Below are positions 15,410 through 24,628 of a stretch of DNA of 54,731 nucleotides, one piece after another. The stretch is taken from assembly GCA_003597935.1 (NCBI GenBank), contig QZJT01000102.1:1-54731 (forward strand), read 5' to 3'. Origin of the DNA: Phycisphaerales bacterium (GTDB lineage Bacteria > Planctomycetota > Phycisphaerae > UBA1845). The translations under genes were made by a program, and so were the position numbers. Within the stretch, counting starts at the first letter, position 1. Each line of letters opens with the position of its first letter. The notes below the pieces were generated by a model, which saw nothing but the letters and a program-made list of their open reading frames with translations, ran no database searches and was not told where the DNA came from.

Positions 15410-16672
15410 ATGTCCACGCAGCGACCAGTTTACTTCGTAGATCTTCAGCGCCAGTATGAGGAATTGAAAGACGAGATCGGCGCCGCCGTCGGTCGCGTCT
15501 TCAGCAGCGCCGGCTTCATCCTCGGCGCCGAAGTCGAGGCGTTCGAACGGGAGTTTGCCGAGTACTGCGGCGTCAAGCACTGTGTCGGCGTCGGCAGCGG
15601 GCTGGACGCGCTGACGTTCATCCTGCGCGGCCTGGGCCTCAAACCCGGCGACGAAGTGATCCTGCCCGGCAACACCTTCATCGCCACGGCGCTGGCGGTG
15701 ACCCACGCCGGCGGCACGCCGGTGCTGGTCGATCACGATCCGAAGACCTACACGATGGACGCCGCCTGCTTCGCGGCCGCCATCAACGCCCGCACCCGCG
15801 CCGTGGTGCCGGTGCATCTCTATGGACGGGCGGCCGAGATGGGCCGCATCAACGCGATCGCCTCCGAGCACGGCATCGCGGTCGTGGAGGACGCCGCCCA
15901 GGCCCACGGGGCCGTCTACAACGGGCGGCGATGCGGTTCGCTCGGCTTCGCGGCCGCGTTCAGCTTCTACCCCGGCAAGAACCTCGGCGGCGCCGGCGAC
16001 GGCGGGGCCGTCGTGACCGACAGCGACAGTCTGGCCGCGTGGCTGCGGCAGGCCCGCAACTACGGCTCGACGGTCAAGTACCACCACGAAATGGTCGGCT
16101 ACAACTCGCGGCTCGACGCCATTCAGGCGGCCGTGCTGCGCGTGAAGCTGCGGCGCCTGGACCGATGGAACGCGCTTCGCCGGCAGGCCGCCGAGCGATA
16201 CTGCTCAGAACTGACTGAACTGCCCATCGGCCTGCCGGTGGACGTGTCAGGCGAGTCGCACGTCCACCACGTTTTCCCCATCCGCTGCGGCCGGCGCGAC
16301 GACGTCGCCAAACACCTGCAATCGTGCGGCGTGCAGACCGGAGTACACTACCCGATCCCGATACACCAGCAGCCCGCCTACCGGCGCAAGTGCCGCGTGC
16401 CGGGCCGAATGCCCTTTACGGAGTCGATCGCAACACAGTTGCTCTCGCTGCCCATGCACCCGCACCTCACGCGCGACGACATCGATCGCGTCGTGCAGGC
16501 GCTGCGGACTTTTCCCGGCGACCTGGCGCCGGTCGGGCGGGTGTCCGCCACGTGCCAGGGAGAAGTCTGCACCACCGCCTCGGCCCCTCTCTCGGAAACG
16601 GTCCTGCTTCGGCCCGCCGCAGCCCGCCCGGACAACGGGCCACGCGCCGCAGGGACAGCATCCCGCCACTAA
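15410..16672 (+). CDS. DegT/DnrJ/EryC1-family PLP aminotransferase, WbpE-like
   Basis: 420 residues. The fold-type I sugar aminotransferase signatures are all present: GSGLDALTFILRGLGLKPGD, LPGNTFIATALAVTHAGGTP, VVEDAAQAHGA (Asp161) and FSFYPGKNLGG with the PLP-binding Lys190. The later GVHYPIPIHQQPAY and LSLPMHPHLT motifs follow. In the WbpE branch it aminates C3 of UDP-3-keto-GlcNAcA using glutamate, between the WbpB dehydrogenase and WbpD acetyltransferase steps. About 50 residues beyond the family's normal end (from FPGDLAPVGR) are low-complexity and may be translated repeat DNA. ATG 15410 fits the family N-terminus. Confidence 0.9.
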   Translation: MSTQRPVYFVDLQRQYEELKDEIGAAVGRVFSSAGFILGAEVEAFEREFAEYCGVKHCVGVGSGLDALTFILRGLGLKPGDEVILPGNTFIATALAVTHAGGTPVLVDHDPKTYTMDAACFAAAINARTRAVVPVHLYGRAAEMGRINAIASEHGIAVVEDAAQAHGAVYNGRRCGSLGFAAAFSFYPGKNLGGAGDGGAVVTDSDSLAAWLRQARNYGSTVKYHHEMVGYNSRLDAIQAAVLRVKLRRLDRWNALRRQAAERYCSELTELPIGLPVDVSGESHVHHVFPIRCGRRDDVAKHLQSCGVQTGVHYPIPIHQQPAYRRKCRVPGRMPFTESIATQLLSLPMHPHLTRDDIDRVVQALRTFPGDLAPVGRVSATCQGEVCTTASAPLSETVLLRPAAARPDNGPRAAGTASRH

Positions 16673-16756
16673 AACCCGGTTGTTCAATGGCGGGTACGGC
16701 GGTCCGGGACATGACGGCCACCACGTCCGACGTGCCTCGGCCGACAGTCGAAGTCC

Positions 16757-17401
16757 TCACCCGGCATCCGCCGCCGAATCGTCGTAATGCCGCGTCTGCT
16801 CGAGCCGTCGCCCGGCCAGCGGGCAGTGGTGGACGAATCGGTGCGTCTCGAACCGGTCGCCGTTCGGCGTGCGGGCGACGTCTTGCAGCGTGACCAGGAT
16901 CGAATCGCCGCCCAGCAGATTGACCGACATCGCCGGAAACGCCTTCTCCACCGGCCGCGCGATCAGCGGCGCGGAGTAGCTCCAGGACTTCTCGTCCAGC
17001 AGATTGTCGGGCGGGGCGAACGCGCGGCCGAAGAGGAAACGATACTCCACATTCGCACCGTCAGGCGACAGCAGCGCGGCCGCGACGCCGACGAACACCG
17101 AAGCCGGTGAGATCTGACGGCAGGTAACGTCGAAGCCGAGCACCTGCCCCAGTTCCCTGTCGAAGTCCAGGTCGAGGTAGCCGCCGCTGCCACCGACGCC
17201 CCGGCTGATCCGCAGGCCGCCGGAACCCGGGACGGGTGAAAACGTCCACGTGTCGTCCAGAAACGTCAGCGCCGCGGCCCGCGGCGACTGTAGCAAGTGC
17301 TGTGGAATCTTCGGATCGCCGGAATACGGCACGGCTTGCGATAGCTCGACCTGAGCGTGCGGCGCCGCGAGCAGCATGAGGTGAACAAGCACGGTCATCA
17401 T
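16757..17401 (-). CDS. Secreted protein of unknown function
   Basis: 214 residues from ATG 17401 (GTG 17410 also possible). The N-terminus MMTVLVHLMLLAAPHAQVEL is a short export signal. The body is beta-rich, with GSGGYLDLDFDRELGQVLGF, ISPASVFVGVAAALL and VNLLGGDSILVTLQDVARTP, and ends near HRFVHHCPLAGRRLEQTRHY. No family is recognised and no catalytic motif stands out. It is convergent with the aminotransferase gene (84-base gap). Confidence 0.6.
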   Translation of the reverse strand: MMTVLVHLMLLAAPHAQVELSQAVPYSGDPKIPQHLLQSPRAAALTFLDDTWTFSPVPGSGGLRISRGVGGSGGYLDLDFDRELGQVLGFDVTCRQISPASVFVGVAAALLSPDGANVEYRFLFGRAFAPPDNLLDEKSWSYSAPLIARPVEKAFPAMSVNLLGGDSILVTLQDVARTPNGDRFETHRFVHHCPLAGRRLEQTRHYDDSAADAG

Positions 17402-17981
17402 CGAATCCACTTCCGTCTGGCACGAGTGCAGTCGCCCGCAGCACGCGCTGCGGGTTCCGCGCCGCCGCCACGACCCGGTGACGGACGCTGACCGCATTAT
17501 CGCCTGCGCACCGCCGGAAACGGCGCAACGCGGCCGTAACGTCCTCCAAAGCGGCGCGTTCCGGCGTCCCCCGGGTGGCCCGCCGCTCCTGGGTGCGTGA
17601 CACAATCGGCGGTCCCCCTGGGATCGCCAGGCTCCAGCCTGGCGGCTTCGGGAGTGTCGTGCCCCCTCAGAAAGCGGCATCCATGTCGGGACTCCGCGCG
17701 GGCTGAAGCCACGCGGCTCGCTCAGATGCCCCGCCGATTCTGGCCCGCACCCGCCGCCCCTGGCCCCGGTTGGAGGGGCTGGCGTTGCCCGCCCGCGCCG
17801 GGGTAGAATGTGCGGCGATAACTAAATCGCAACGTCCGTTAAGCCGATGGGTACAAGCGAAGGCGGAGCGGTCTGGATGGCGTCGGGGCCAGCCAGCGTC
17901 TGTCGCCCGTCGGCCAGCGAGTTCTTCATCACCGGCGCGTCATGACGCCGCCCGGGGACCAGTTAACGAGGAGCGATCCGG
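17402..17981. other. Intergenic region with palindromes and a possible leader
   Basis: 580 bases. A perfect palindrome CGCCAGGCT-CC-AGCCTGGCG lies at 17625-17644. A nested one, CCGCG..GGCT-GA-AGCC..CGCGG, lies at 17694-17716. TAGAAT at 17804-17809 may be the -10 of the small lipoprotein gene, leaving a leader of about 165 bases. I recognised no known riboswitch in that leader. Confidence 0.5.
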
Positions 17982-18203
17982 ATGGCAAGGAAGGATCTCA
18001 AGCAGCGGTTCATGAGGTTGGTTGCGGCGTGCGTCGTCGGCGGCAGCGTCTTTCAGGTCAGCGGCTGTGATCCTACCGTGCGGCAGACGCTCCTGACCGG
18101 CCTGGAAGCGACGACCAATTCGCTGGTCGACACGCTCATCGCCGCCTTCTTCATCAGCCTGGATGACAGCGAAGACGACGGCCAGAACCTGACCACGACG
18201 TAA
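17982..18203 (+). CDS. Small lipoprotein
   Basis: 73 residues, with a strong AACGAGGAGC ribosome site upstream of ATG 17982. The signal peptide MRLVAACVVGGSVFQVSGCD contains a plausible lipobox (QVSGC, Cys29). The mature part TVRQTLLTGLEATTNSLVDT continues to LIAAFFISLDD, an amphipathic helix with an acidic tail. I recall small planctomycete lipoproteins of this shape, but no function is known. Confidence 0.7.
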   Translation: MARKDLKQRFMRLVAACVVGGSVFQVSGCDPTVRQTLLTGLEATTNSLVDTLIAAFFISLDDSEDDGQNLTTT

Positions 18204-18319
18204 CGTCGCCCGCGACCGACGGCGACGCCACGTCGTCCTCCCGTAAGACAATCGCGAGTACCGGCCGTGGCGCCTCGTGTGTCGCGGCCGGGTTTTCATT
18301 GCCCCCACGGAGAGCGGCG

Positions 18320-18730
18320 ATGCCCGTCACCCGCCTGAGCATCAGTACACCCGGGCGCGGGCTGTTGGAGATCACCGGCCAGGTCGAACGGGCCGTCGTC
18401 CGCGCCGGCGTCCACGAGGGGGTCTGCACCGTCTTCGTACAGCACACGTCGGCGAGTCTGGTGATCCAGGAGAATGCCGACCCATCCGCCCGCGCCGATC
18501 TGGAGGCCTGGCTGGACCGGCTGGTTCCCGAGCACGACCCGCTCTACACGCACACGACCGAGGGGCCGGACGACATGCCGTCGCACGTGAAGGCAGCGCT
18601 GACGGCGACTTCGCTGTCCATTCCGGTGATCGACGGGCGGCTGGGGCTGGGCCGCTGGCAGGGCGCCTATCTCTGGGAGCACCGCCGCCGCCCGCACACG
18701 CGGAACGTCCTGATCCATGTGGGGGCGTAG
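18320..18730 (+). CDS. YjbQ/UPF0047 family protein (secondary thiamine-phosphate synthase enzyme)
   Basis: 136 residues from ATG 18320 with GGAGAG upstream. Family hallmarks: GVCTVFVQHTSASLVIQENA, then HTTEGPDDMPSHVKAAL, and GRWQGAYLWEHR near the end. The three conserved His positions (QHTS, MPSH, WEHR) are the proposed metal or active site. Members form trimers, and some show weak thiamine-phosphate synthase activity; the true substrate is unsettled. The product length is normal. It runs directly into the ECF sigma gene, with 64 bases between them. Confidence 0.9.
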   Translation: MPVTRLSISTPGRGLLEITGQVERAVVRAGVHEGVCTVFVQHTSASLVIQENADPSARADLEAWLDRLVPEHDPLYTHTTEGPDDMPSHVKAALTATSLSIPVIDGRLGLGRWQGAYLWEHRRRPHTRNVLIHVGA

Positions 18731-18794
18731 GCCGCCGGAACGCCGCGCGATTGTCGAACACCTGGTGCGTCCATACACTGCCCCAACAACGCTC

Positions 18795-19445
18795 ATGCCC
18801 GACCTGCCTGCCATGACGGACAGTGCCGTGGTGGCCGCCGCCGGCGGATCATCGGAGGCGCTTTCGTTGCTGGCGGCGGCGGTGCTGCCGCGAGTCCGCT
18901 TCATGGTCGCGGCCCGGCTCAGTCCCACGCCGGCCCAGTGGGATGCCGTCGAAGAGATCACCCAGTCCACCATGCTGGCGCTGACGCAGGGAGTGGATCG
19001 GCTCAACTGCCGGACGTCGGCGGGGCTGAACGCCTGGCTGTCGGGCGTGGTGAGCCACAAGGTGGCGGACTACCTGGCGCAGCGCGGCTCGACCCCTCCG
19101 CCGCCCGCCCAGCCCGCGGCCGGCGTGCTGGCGGCGGACTTCCAGAGCGTCGCCAGCGTGTGGCAGACCATCACCGGCCGCGTCCCGACGCCTTCCAGCA
19201 TCGCGCAGCGCGCCGAGCAGATCGAATCGCTCATGTCCGAGCTGGGCCGTCTCAAGGACGACTACCGCGAAGTCATCACCTACGCCTTCTTCGACCAGCT
19301 CACCACCGCCCGCATCGCGGAACGCATGGGCCGCACCCGCCCGGCGGTGTCGATGCTGCTGATCCGGGCGGTGAAGGAGTTGAGAAGGCGGATGATGGGG
19401 GAAGCCGAGCCGAACCTGCCTGCGTGCGAACGAACGCCCCGGTAG
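18795..19445 (+). CDS. ECF sigma factor of the type paired with Ser/Thr kinases
   Basis: 216 residues. Region 2 (about 15-85) includes LPRVRFMVAARLSPTPAQWD, AVEEITQSTMLALTQGVDRL and the -10 binding segment AWLSGVVSHKVADYLAQRG. Region 4 (about 145-205) includes LGRLKDDYREVITYAFFDQL and the helix-turn-helix TTARIAERMGRTRPAVSMLL. It is convergent with a Ser/Thr kinase gene only 16 bases away, a pairing known for planctomycete ECF groups with no classical anti-sigma factor. Control by phosphorylation is therefore likely but inferred. Confidence 0.85.
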   Translation: MPDLPAMTDSAVVAAAGGSSEALSLLAAAVLPRVRFMVAARLSPTPAQWDAVEEITQSTMLALTQGVDRLNCRTSAGLNAWLSGVVSHKVADYLAQRGSTPPPPAQPAAGVLAADFQSVASVWQTITGRVPTPSSIAQRAEQIESLMSELGRLKDDYREVITYAFFDQLTTARIAERMGRTRPAVSMLLIRAVKELRRRMMGEAEPNLPACERTPR

Positions 19446-19461
19446 TTCGCTCGCCTTCGAA

Positions 19462-22400
19462 TCAATTTGGTGGCACGGTCGCCGAATCGGTGACGACGTC
19501 GGCTTCACGATCACCCTCCGCCGCAGTGCCCCGAGTGACTCGAAATGGTGCCGCCAGGTCAGGCTTGCCCCACTCATCATACATCAGAGCGATCGCTTCG
19601 TCGGGCCGAACGGGAATGGTAAGATGAGCCGGGCCTGCCTGTTTCAGGATAGGCGAGGCCGCTAGCAAAAGACGCTCGGCTTCGTCGAACTGCCGGCGCG
19701 CCGTCAGCAGGTTTCCCAGTGCGTACTGGATCATGGCGAGTCGAACGTCTCCCTGCGGCATGGTTGCCTCAGCGATTCCAAGCGCGTCGCGAAGAGGTGC
19801 TTCAGCGTCACCCAGCATACCGGACTTCAGTTTCGCAAACCCCTTCACGAGCATCATCACGGCCGCCCCGTGTTGCTGGACGGGCGGCGTCCGATAGACC
19901 GCCAGCGCCTCGTCCGCCCGTGCCTCGGCATCGGCGTAGTTTCCGTGGAAGATCTCGTGTTGCGCGAGAAACGTGAGTGCATTAGCGAGTTGCGGATGGT
20001 TGGGCGGAAAGACGCGCCGCGCCGCCTCCACCGCTTCGTACAACAGCCGACTGGCGTCGGGCTCGTCCATGAGAGAGTGGATTCGCGCCGAATTGCCGAT
20101 CGCAATGGCGAACAACGGATGATCCTCCCCGTAATTCTCGCGTAGGATCCGCAAGGCGTCGTCAAGCGCGTTCTCCGCGCCGGGTAAGTCACCCCTGAAC
20201 ATTTTCAACCCCCCGATCGTGTTCAGATCGTGAGCAACGTTGGGATGTGTCGGGCCGAAGACCGCCCGGTCGATTTGCAGGGCCTCCTGCGCGAGTGGTT
20301 CGGCCTCCGCCAGTTTCCCCGTGCGGATGAGCTGGGAGGCGAAAGTCTGAATGACGCTGGCCAGTTTGGGGTGTTGCGGCCCGAAGATTCGCCGCCTGAT
20401 GTCGATTGCCTCCCGGAATAGTGTCTCGGCCTCGTCGGGGCGACCTGTCTCGGCCGTCAACTGGGCCAGGTTCGCGAGCGTATTGGCGACTTTCGGATGA
20501 TCCGGCCCCAAAGTCGCTCGGTACCCAGCGAGCACCGAGCGGTACAGGGGTTCGGCCTCGTCGAACCGCCTCATCTCATCCAGGCGTACGGCCAGATTGT
20601 TCTGGTTTGAAAGCACGGCCGGATCGTCGTCCGGCAGGTGCGCTAATCGAATCCGAAGCGATTCGCGGCAGAGTTGTTCCGCCTCCTCGTAGAAGCCCAG
20701 ATCGGCGCGGACGATCTGCAAGTTGTCTAGGACAAACGACATGACAAGTGAGTCTGAGGCGTCCAGCACAACCAGAATCGCCTGGGCCTCACGGAGCAGT
20801 TCCTCTGCCGTTGTCGGATCGCCCAAGCCGTTGACAAGCTGAGCCAGGTCATTGAGACATCCAGCCGTTTGCTCGCTGGCCTCGCCATCCACTTCCCGGC
20901 AGAGACGCAGCGACGCTTCAAAGTGCGTTCGCGCCTCCTTGAGCAGACCCAATCCCTGGTATGCCGTAGCGATCGTTGTGTGAAGCGTGATCCTGACGTC
21001 CGGCTCGTCGATGAGTTCCACGTCCAGGGAGTTGGCTGCATTGCTGAGGATTTCACGAACGGTCACATCATGCTGGAATTCCGCCGGATCGGCCGACGCG
21101 AGCATCGATTCCAGAAACGAAACAACACGTTTTGCCTTCCGGGCCTCCGATTCTGCGTCGATGCGCGCCTCTGCTTCGTGAGCCATCGCAATGTGCATTG
21201 CATCCCGTTGTCGGGCCAATCTTCGCGCCTGAACTACGCCGATGACGGCTGAAGCTGCGACGATCAACACCAGCGACGCCGCCAGTGCCGCCATCAGGCG
21301 ATGACGCCCGACCAGTCGCCGCATGTGATACACCGCACTCGGCGGCCGGGCGAGGATCGGCTGGCCGGTGGTATAGCGCTCGACGTCGTCCGCCAGGGCC
21401 GCGGCGCTGGCGTAGCGGCGGGAGGGGTCTTTATCGAGCGCCTTCAAGACGATCGTCTCCAGGTCGCCGCGCAGGGCGCGGCTGATGGTGCTGGGGCGCC
21501 GCGGCGCGTCTTCGCAGATCATGCGGACCGCTTCGGGAAGCGTGGTGCCGCTGCCGCTGGCCAGGTCGAACGGGAGGCACTCGGTGAGCATTTCGTAGAG
21601 AATGACGCCCAGGGCGTAGACGTCGCTGCGGGCGTCCACGTCGTCGGCCCGGCCGCGGGCCTGCTCGGGGCTCATGTAGGGGAGCGTGCCCATGATCCGG
21701 CCGGTCTCGGTGTAGGTGGTGGTCAGCGTGACGTCCGAGTCGGTGATGCGGGCCAGGCCGAAGTCGAGGATACGCGGCCGGCCCTCCTCATCAACGAGAA
21801 TGTTCGACGGCTTCAGGTCGCGATGAATGACGCCGCGCTGGTGGGCGTACTGGACCGCCCGGCAGACGTCGCAGAAGAGGCGCAAGCGCTCGTTGATCTT
21901 GAGGGCGCGATCGCGTTTCGCGCCGCCGCCGGTGGCGTCGGATTCGCCCGTGCTTCCTGCGGCATCGGAGCCGCCGGACTTGCCTGGACCGATGTTGTCG
22001 CCCGATCCACTCCCGCTGCGTGGCACGGGGAGGTCGCCGCCGCGCACGTATTCGATCAGCGACCGGCCCTCGACCACGTCCATGGCGAAGTAGTGCCGGC
22101 CGTCGTCGGTGGCGCCGGCCTCGTAGAGGGCGGCGATGCCGGGGTGACGCAGGCGGGCGAGCGTCTGGATCTCGCGCTGGAACAGGCGGTTGTGGTGCTC
22201 GTCGAGGCGTTGCCGCCCGAGCACGACCTTCAGCGCCACCCGCCGCCGTGGGTGCTCCTGCTGCGCCTCGTACACTACGCCCATCCCGCCCCACCCCAGG
22301 CAGCGGGTGATGCGGTAGTTACGGACCGTGGGTGGCGCCTCGCCGCCGCCGCCGTCCAGACCGCCGGCCACCAGCAACGGGCCCAGCGGCGGCAGCCCCT

Positions 22401-22524
22401 CGGCCGTCGAGTCCTTCATGAGTTCGTCGAGCGCCGCGCTGGAGCCGTTCCAGAATGCCTGCAGCGCGTCGTCGATGCGGTCCGGCAGTCCGTCGAGGGA
22501 GTCGGAGGGGGAATCAGCGGTCAT
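19462..22524 (-). CDS. Membrane Ser/Thr protein kinase with extracytoplasmic TPR repeats
   Basis: 1020 residues from ATG 22524 (GAGGAGC upstream). The PknB-type kinase domain covers about 70-390: glycine loop GWGGMG (77-82), Lys99 in VALKVVL, catalytic loop HRDLKPSN (234-241), DFG (254-256) and LPYMSPEQARG (281-291). All catalytic residues are present. A Gly/Ser-rich insert of about 38 residues (167-204) interrupts the N-lobe/C-lobe junction. One transmembrane helix (about 410-432) leads to roughly 580 residues of tandem tetratricopeptide repeats of the TPR_10/12 type (for example YRATLGPDHPKVANTLANLA, FGPQHPKLASVIQTFA). The TPRs may sense a ligand or scaffold partners. The neighbouring convergent ECF sigma factor is the probable output. 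Confidence 0.93.
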   Translation of the reverse strand: MTADSPSDSLDGLPDRIDDALQAFWNGSSAALDELMKDSTAEGLPPLGPLLVAGGLDGGGGEAPPTVRNYRITRCLGWGGMGVVYEAQQEHPRRRVALKVVLGRQRLDEHHNRLFQREIQTLARLRHPGIAALYEAGATDDGRHYFAMDVVEGRSLIEYVRGGDLPVPRSGSGSGDNIGPGKSGGSDAAGSTGESDATGGGAKRDRALKINERLRLFCDVCRAVQYAHQRGVIHRDLKPSNILVDEEGRPRILDFGLARITDSDVTLTTTYTETGRIMGTLPYMSPEQARGRADDVDARSDVYALGVILYEMLTECLPFDLASGSGTTLPEAVRMICEDAPRRPSTISRALRGDLETIVLKALDKDPSRRYASAAALADDVERYTTGQPILARPPSAVYHMRRLVGRHRLMAALAASLVLIVAASAVIGVVQARRLARQRDAMHIAMAHEAEARIDAESEARKAKRVVSFLESMLASADPAEFQHDVTVREILSNAANSLDVELIDEPDVRITLHTTIATAYQGLGLLKEARTHFEASLRLCREVDGEASEQTAGCLNDLAQLVNGLGDPTTAEELLREAQAILVVLDASDSLVMSFVLDNLQIVRADLGFYEEAEQLCRESLRIRLAHLPDDDPAVLSNQNNLAVRLDEMRRFDEAEPLYRSVLAGYRATLGPDHPKVANTLANLAQLTAETGRPDEAETLFREAIDIRRRIFGPQHPKLASVIQTFASQLIRTGKLAEAEPLAQEALQIDRAVFGPTHPNVAHDLNTIGGLKMFRGDLPGAENALDDALRILRENYGEDHPLFAIAIGNSARIHSLMDEPDASRLLYEAVEAARRVFPPNHPQLANALTFLAQHEIFHGNYADAEARADEALAVYRTPPVQQHGAAVMMLVKGFAKLKSGMLGDAEAPLRDALGIAEATMPQGDVRLAMIQYALGNLLTARRQFDEAERLLLAASPILKQAGPAHLTIPVRPDEAIALMYDEWGKPDLAAPFRVTRGTAAEGDREADVVTDSATVPPN

Positions 22525-22810
22525 CAGAATGCTCCTCAGCAGGCCACCGGCCGCGCGCTGCGACTGGAATGCTCGCCGGCACACAACGGCCGATCCATCC
22601 GCCGCCGCCATTCTACAGTCTCCGGGACGGCGTTGGCGCAACGAGAACGTGCTCCGACGTACCCGTCGCAGGTGGAGTGGACGATTCCGCGCGTCAAGAA
22701 GGCCGTCCATCTGAATACGTACCGGTCTGGGGGGGCATGGACGTGGGGGGACGCCGCTGCGAATCGCGCCTGATTCGCTCAATGCCAGTCTCCCCGGCTC
22801 ACGCGCCGGC

Positions 22811-23827
22811 TCACGGCCCCTCGAGCGTCACGACGATCTTTCCGAAGTGCGCCCCCGACTCCAGCAGCCGCAGCGCCTCGGGGAGCGCCTCGAACGGAAA
22901 GACCCGGTCGATCACCGGCATGATGCGCTGCTCGGCCAGGAACACGTTCATCGCCTCGAACGCCGCCCGACTGTCCACGTAAATGCCGCAGATGCGCAGC
23001 CGCTTCATCAGCACCGGGGCGACGTTCAGCTCGCCCTCCAGACCCGTCAGCGCCCCCAGCATGGCGATGCGCCCGCCGGCGCGGGTGGCGGCCATGGACT
23101 GTTGCAGCGTGCGTGCCCCCCCCGTCTCCACCGTCAGGTCCACGCCCAGGCCGTCGGTCAGCTCCTCAACGCGCTCCTCCCAGGCGGGCGTCGCCTCATA
23201 GTTGATCGTGTGCGCCGCCCCCAGCTCTGCGGCGCGGCGGAGCTTGTCGTCGCTGCTGCTGGTGATGATGACCTTCGCATCCAGCGCCTTGCCGATCTGC
23301 ACCACGAAGATCGACACCCCCCCCGTCCCCAGCGTCAGCACCGTCTGGCCCGGGCCGATCTGCCCCTCGGTGACCAGCGCGCTCCACGCCGTCAGGGCCG
23401 CGATCGGGAGCGTGGCGGCCTGGGCGAAGTCGTAGCCCGGCGGGATCGGCACGACCGCCTCGGCCGGCAGGACCACCCTCTCGGCGGCCATCCCCGGACC
23501 CGGGGTGCCCAGAGAGTGTCGGATGTACTCGCGGCGGAAACGCCCGTCGATCCAGCCGGCGACGAAGTGTCCGGTCACGCGGTCGCCCACGGCCACGCGC
23601 GTCACGTGCCCGCCCGCCGCCGAGATCACGCCGGCCCCGTCGCTGATGGGCACGGCCGGAAGCGGCAAACGCGGATTGTACGTCCCGCGCATGACCAGCA
23701 GGTCCCGGTAGTTCAGGCTCAGCGCTTTGACGTCGACGACGACCTCCTCCGGTCCGGGCGCGGGATCCGGTGCGTCCACAAGCTGGAGGTTCTCGATACC
23801 GAACTTTTCAAGGCCGTAGGCACGCAT
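22811..23827 (-). CDS. MDR-family NAD(P)-dependent alcohol dehydrogenase/quinone oxidoreductase
   Basis: 338 residues. An N-terminal GroES-like domain (LSLNYRDLLVMRGTYNPRLP, ISDGAGVISAAGGHVTRVAV) is followed by a Rossmann domain with LTLGTGGVSIFVVQIGKALD (about 165-185) for NAD(P) binding. The catalytic zinc Cys/His set of true alcohol dehydrogenases is not apparent: the position that usually holds Cys reads Leu-Asn-Tyr, as in zinc-free quinone reductase-like MDRs. The substrate is unknown. It ends 286 bases beyond the kinase start on the same strand. Confidence 0.88.
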   Translation of the reverse strand: MRAYGLEKFGIENLQLVDAPDPAPGPEEVVVDVKALSLNYRDLLVMRGTYNPRLPLPAVPISDGAGVISAAGGHVTRVAVGDRVTGHFVAGWIDGRFRREYIRHSLGTPGPGMAAERVVLPAEAVVPIPPGYDFAQAATLPIAALTAWSALVTEGQIGPGQTVLTLGTGGVSIFVVQIGKALDAKVIITSSSDDKLRRAAELGAAHTINYEATPAWEERVEELTDGLGVDLTVETGGARTLQQSMAATRAGGRIAMLGALTGLEGELNVAPVLMKRLRICGIYVDSRAAFEAMNVFLAEQRIMPVIDRVFPFEALPEALRLLESGAHFGKIVVTLEGP

Positions 23828-24078
23828 GGGTACTTCCCGACTGGTGACGGAACTGCTCCACTGGGGTTGCGGTTCGCAGTGGGCGAGCCCTCATGGCGGG
23901 CGACCCCGAACCGCGCCCATCCGAACCGCGCCCGTGAGTCCAGCTATGGGGAGTCAAGGGCAAGGTTGAAGAAACCAGATTGTCTGCTCCTCGGCAAGTG
24001 GAGGCTCCTCAGCAGGCAGCGGCCGGTGGGGTTGTGGTCCGAGTGGGGCCGGTGGTCGCCCACTGCTCAATGGCGGCC

Positions 24079-24474
24079 TCACGTGCTCAGCTCGTGGTCC
24101 GTGCGGGGGCGGGGAGTCGAGCGGGGGGTGTGGGCGTGTAGGGGCCGGTCGGTGAGGATGCGCCACACGACGTGGCAGAACTGGATGGCGGTGGCGGCGA
24201 CGGCTGGGCGGTGCGTCAGGCCCTCGCTTCGTCGGCGCAGCCGGTGGTCGCGCAGGTCGCCGTCCTGGCGCCAGGCCCGCGGGGCCATCTGCCAAAGCGT
24301 CAGGCGCAGCGTCGGCGATCCCCGCTTGGTGGTGCGTCGCCGCGATGCTCCGCCGCGCTGCGTGGGAAGCGGCGAACGCCGATCTGGACCTCGATTCAGC
24401 CCACCGGCCGCGGCCAGCAGGGTGGTGACCCGTCGGTGACGCACACCGTGTCCGGTTCGACGAGCCTGGTTCAA
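24079..24474 (-). pseudogene. IS110-family transposase remnant (C-terminal Transposase_20 part)
   Basis: An open frame of 131 codons reading LLAAAGGLNRGPDRRSPLPT, then TTKRGSPTLRLTLWQMAPRA and VVWRILTDRPLHAHT. This matches the C-terminal half of IS110/IS1111 transposases (AAYAGLDP...QSG, SKRGSPxLRxALxxAA, a final RIWALLTDRPY-type segment). The N-terminal DEDD catalytic domain is absent upstream and no IS ends were found, so it is a decayed fragment. The flanks 23828-24078 and 24475-24628 hold nothing else recognisable beyond a CCGAACCGCGCCC repeat-like piece near 23910-23935. Confidence 0.7.
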
Positions 24475-24628
24475 CGGGTACTCTCGGACGGGACGACGCT
24501 ATGCACCCGCGGAAAGGCCGCCTCGATGACTTCACTGTTGCGGCGCGTGCTCGGTCGTCCGAAGGCCTTGGCGTTGGCTTCCGCCTGTTGCGTCACGCCA
24601 CCGGGGCGCGCGAATGACCGCGGCGCCA

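Noticed and set aside
17804-17981. Riboswitch in the leader of the small lipoprotein gene
   Set aside because: I could not match the leader to any riboswitch consensus I know.
21301-22773. Plus-strand open frame over the kinase domain
   Set aside because: Antisense to intact kinase catalytic motifs.
22811-23827. Zinc alcohol dehydrogenase
   Set aside because: The catalytic zinc ligands are not visible; a zinc-free MDR quinone oxidoreductase type fits better.
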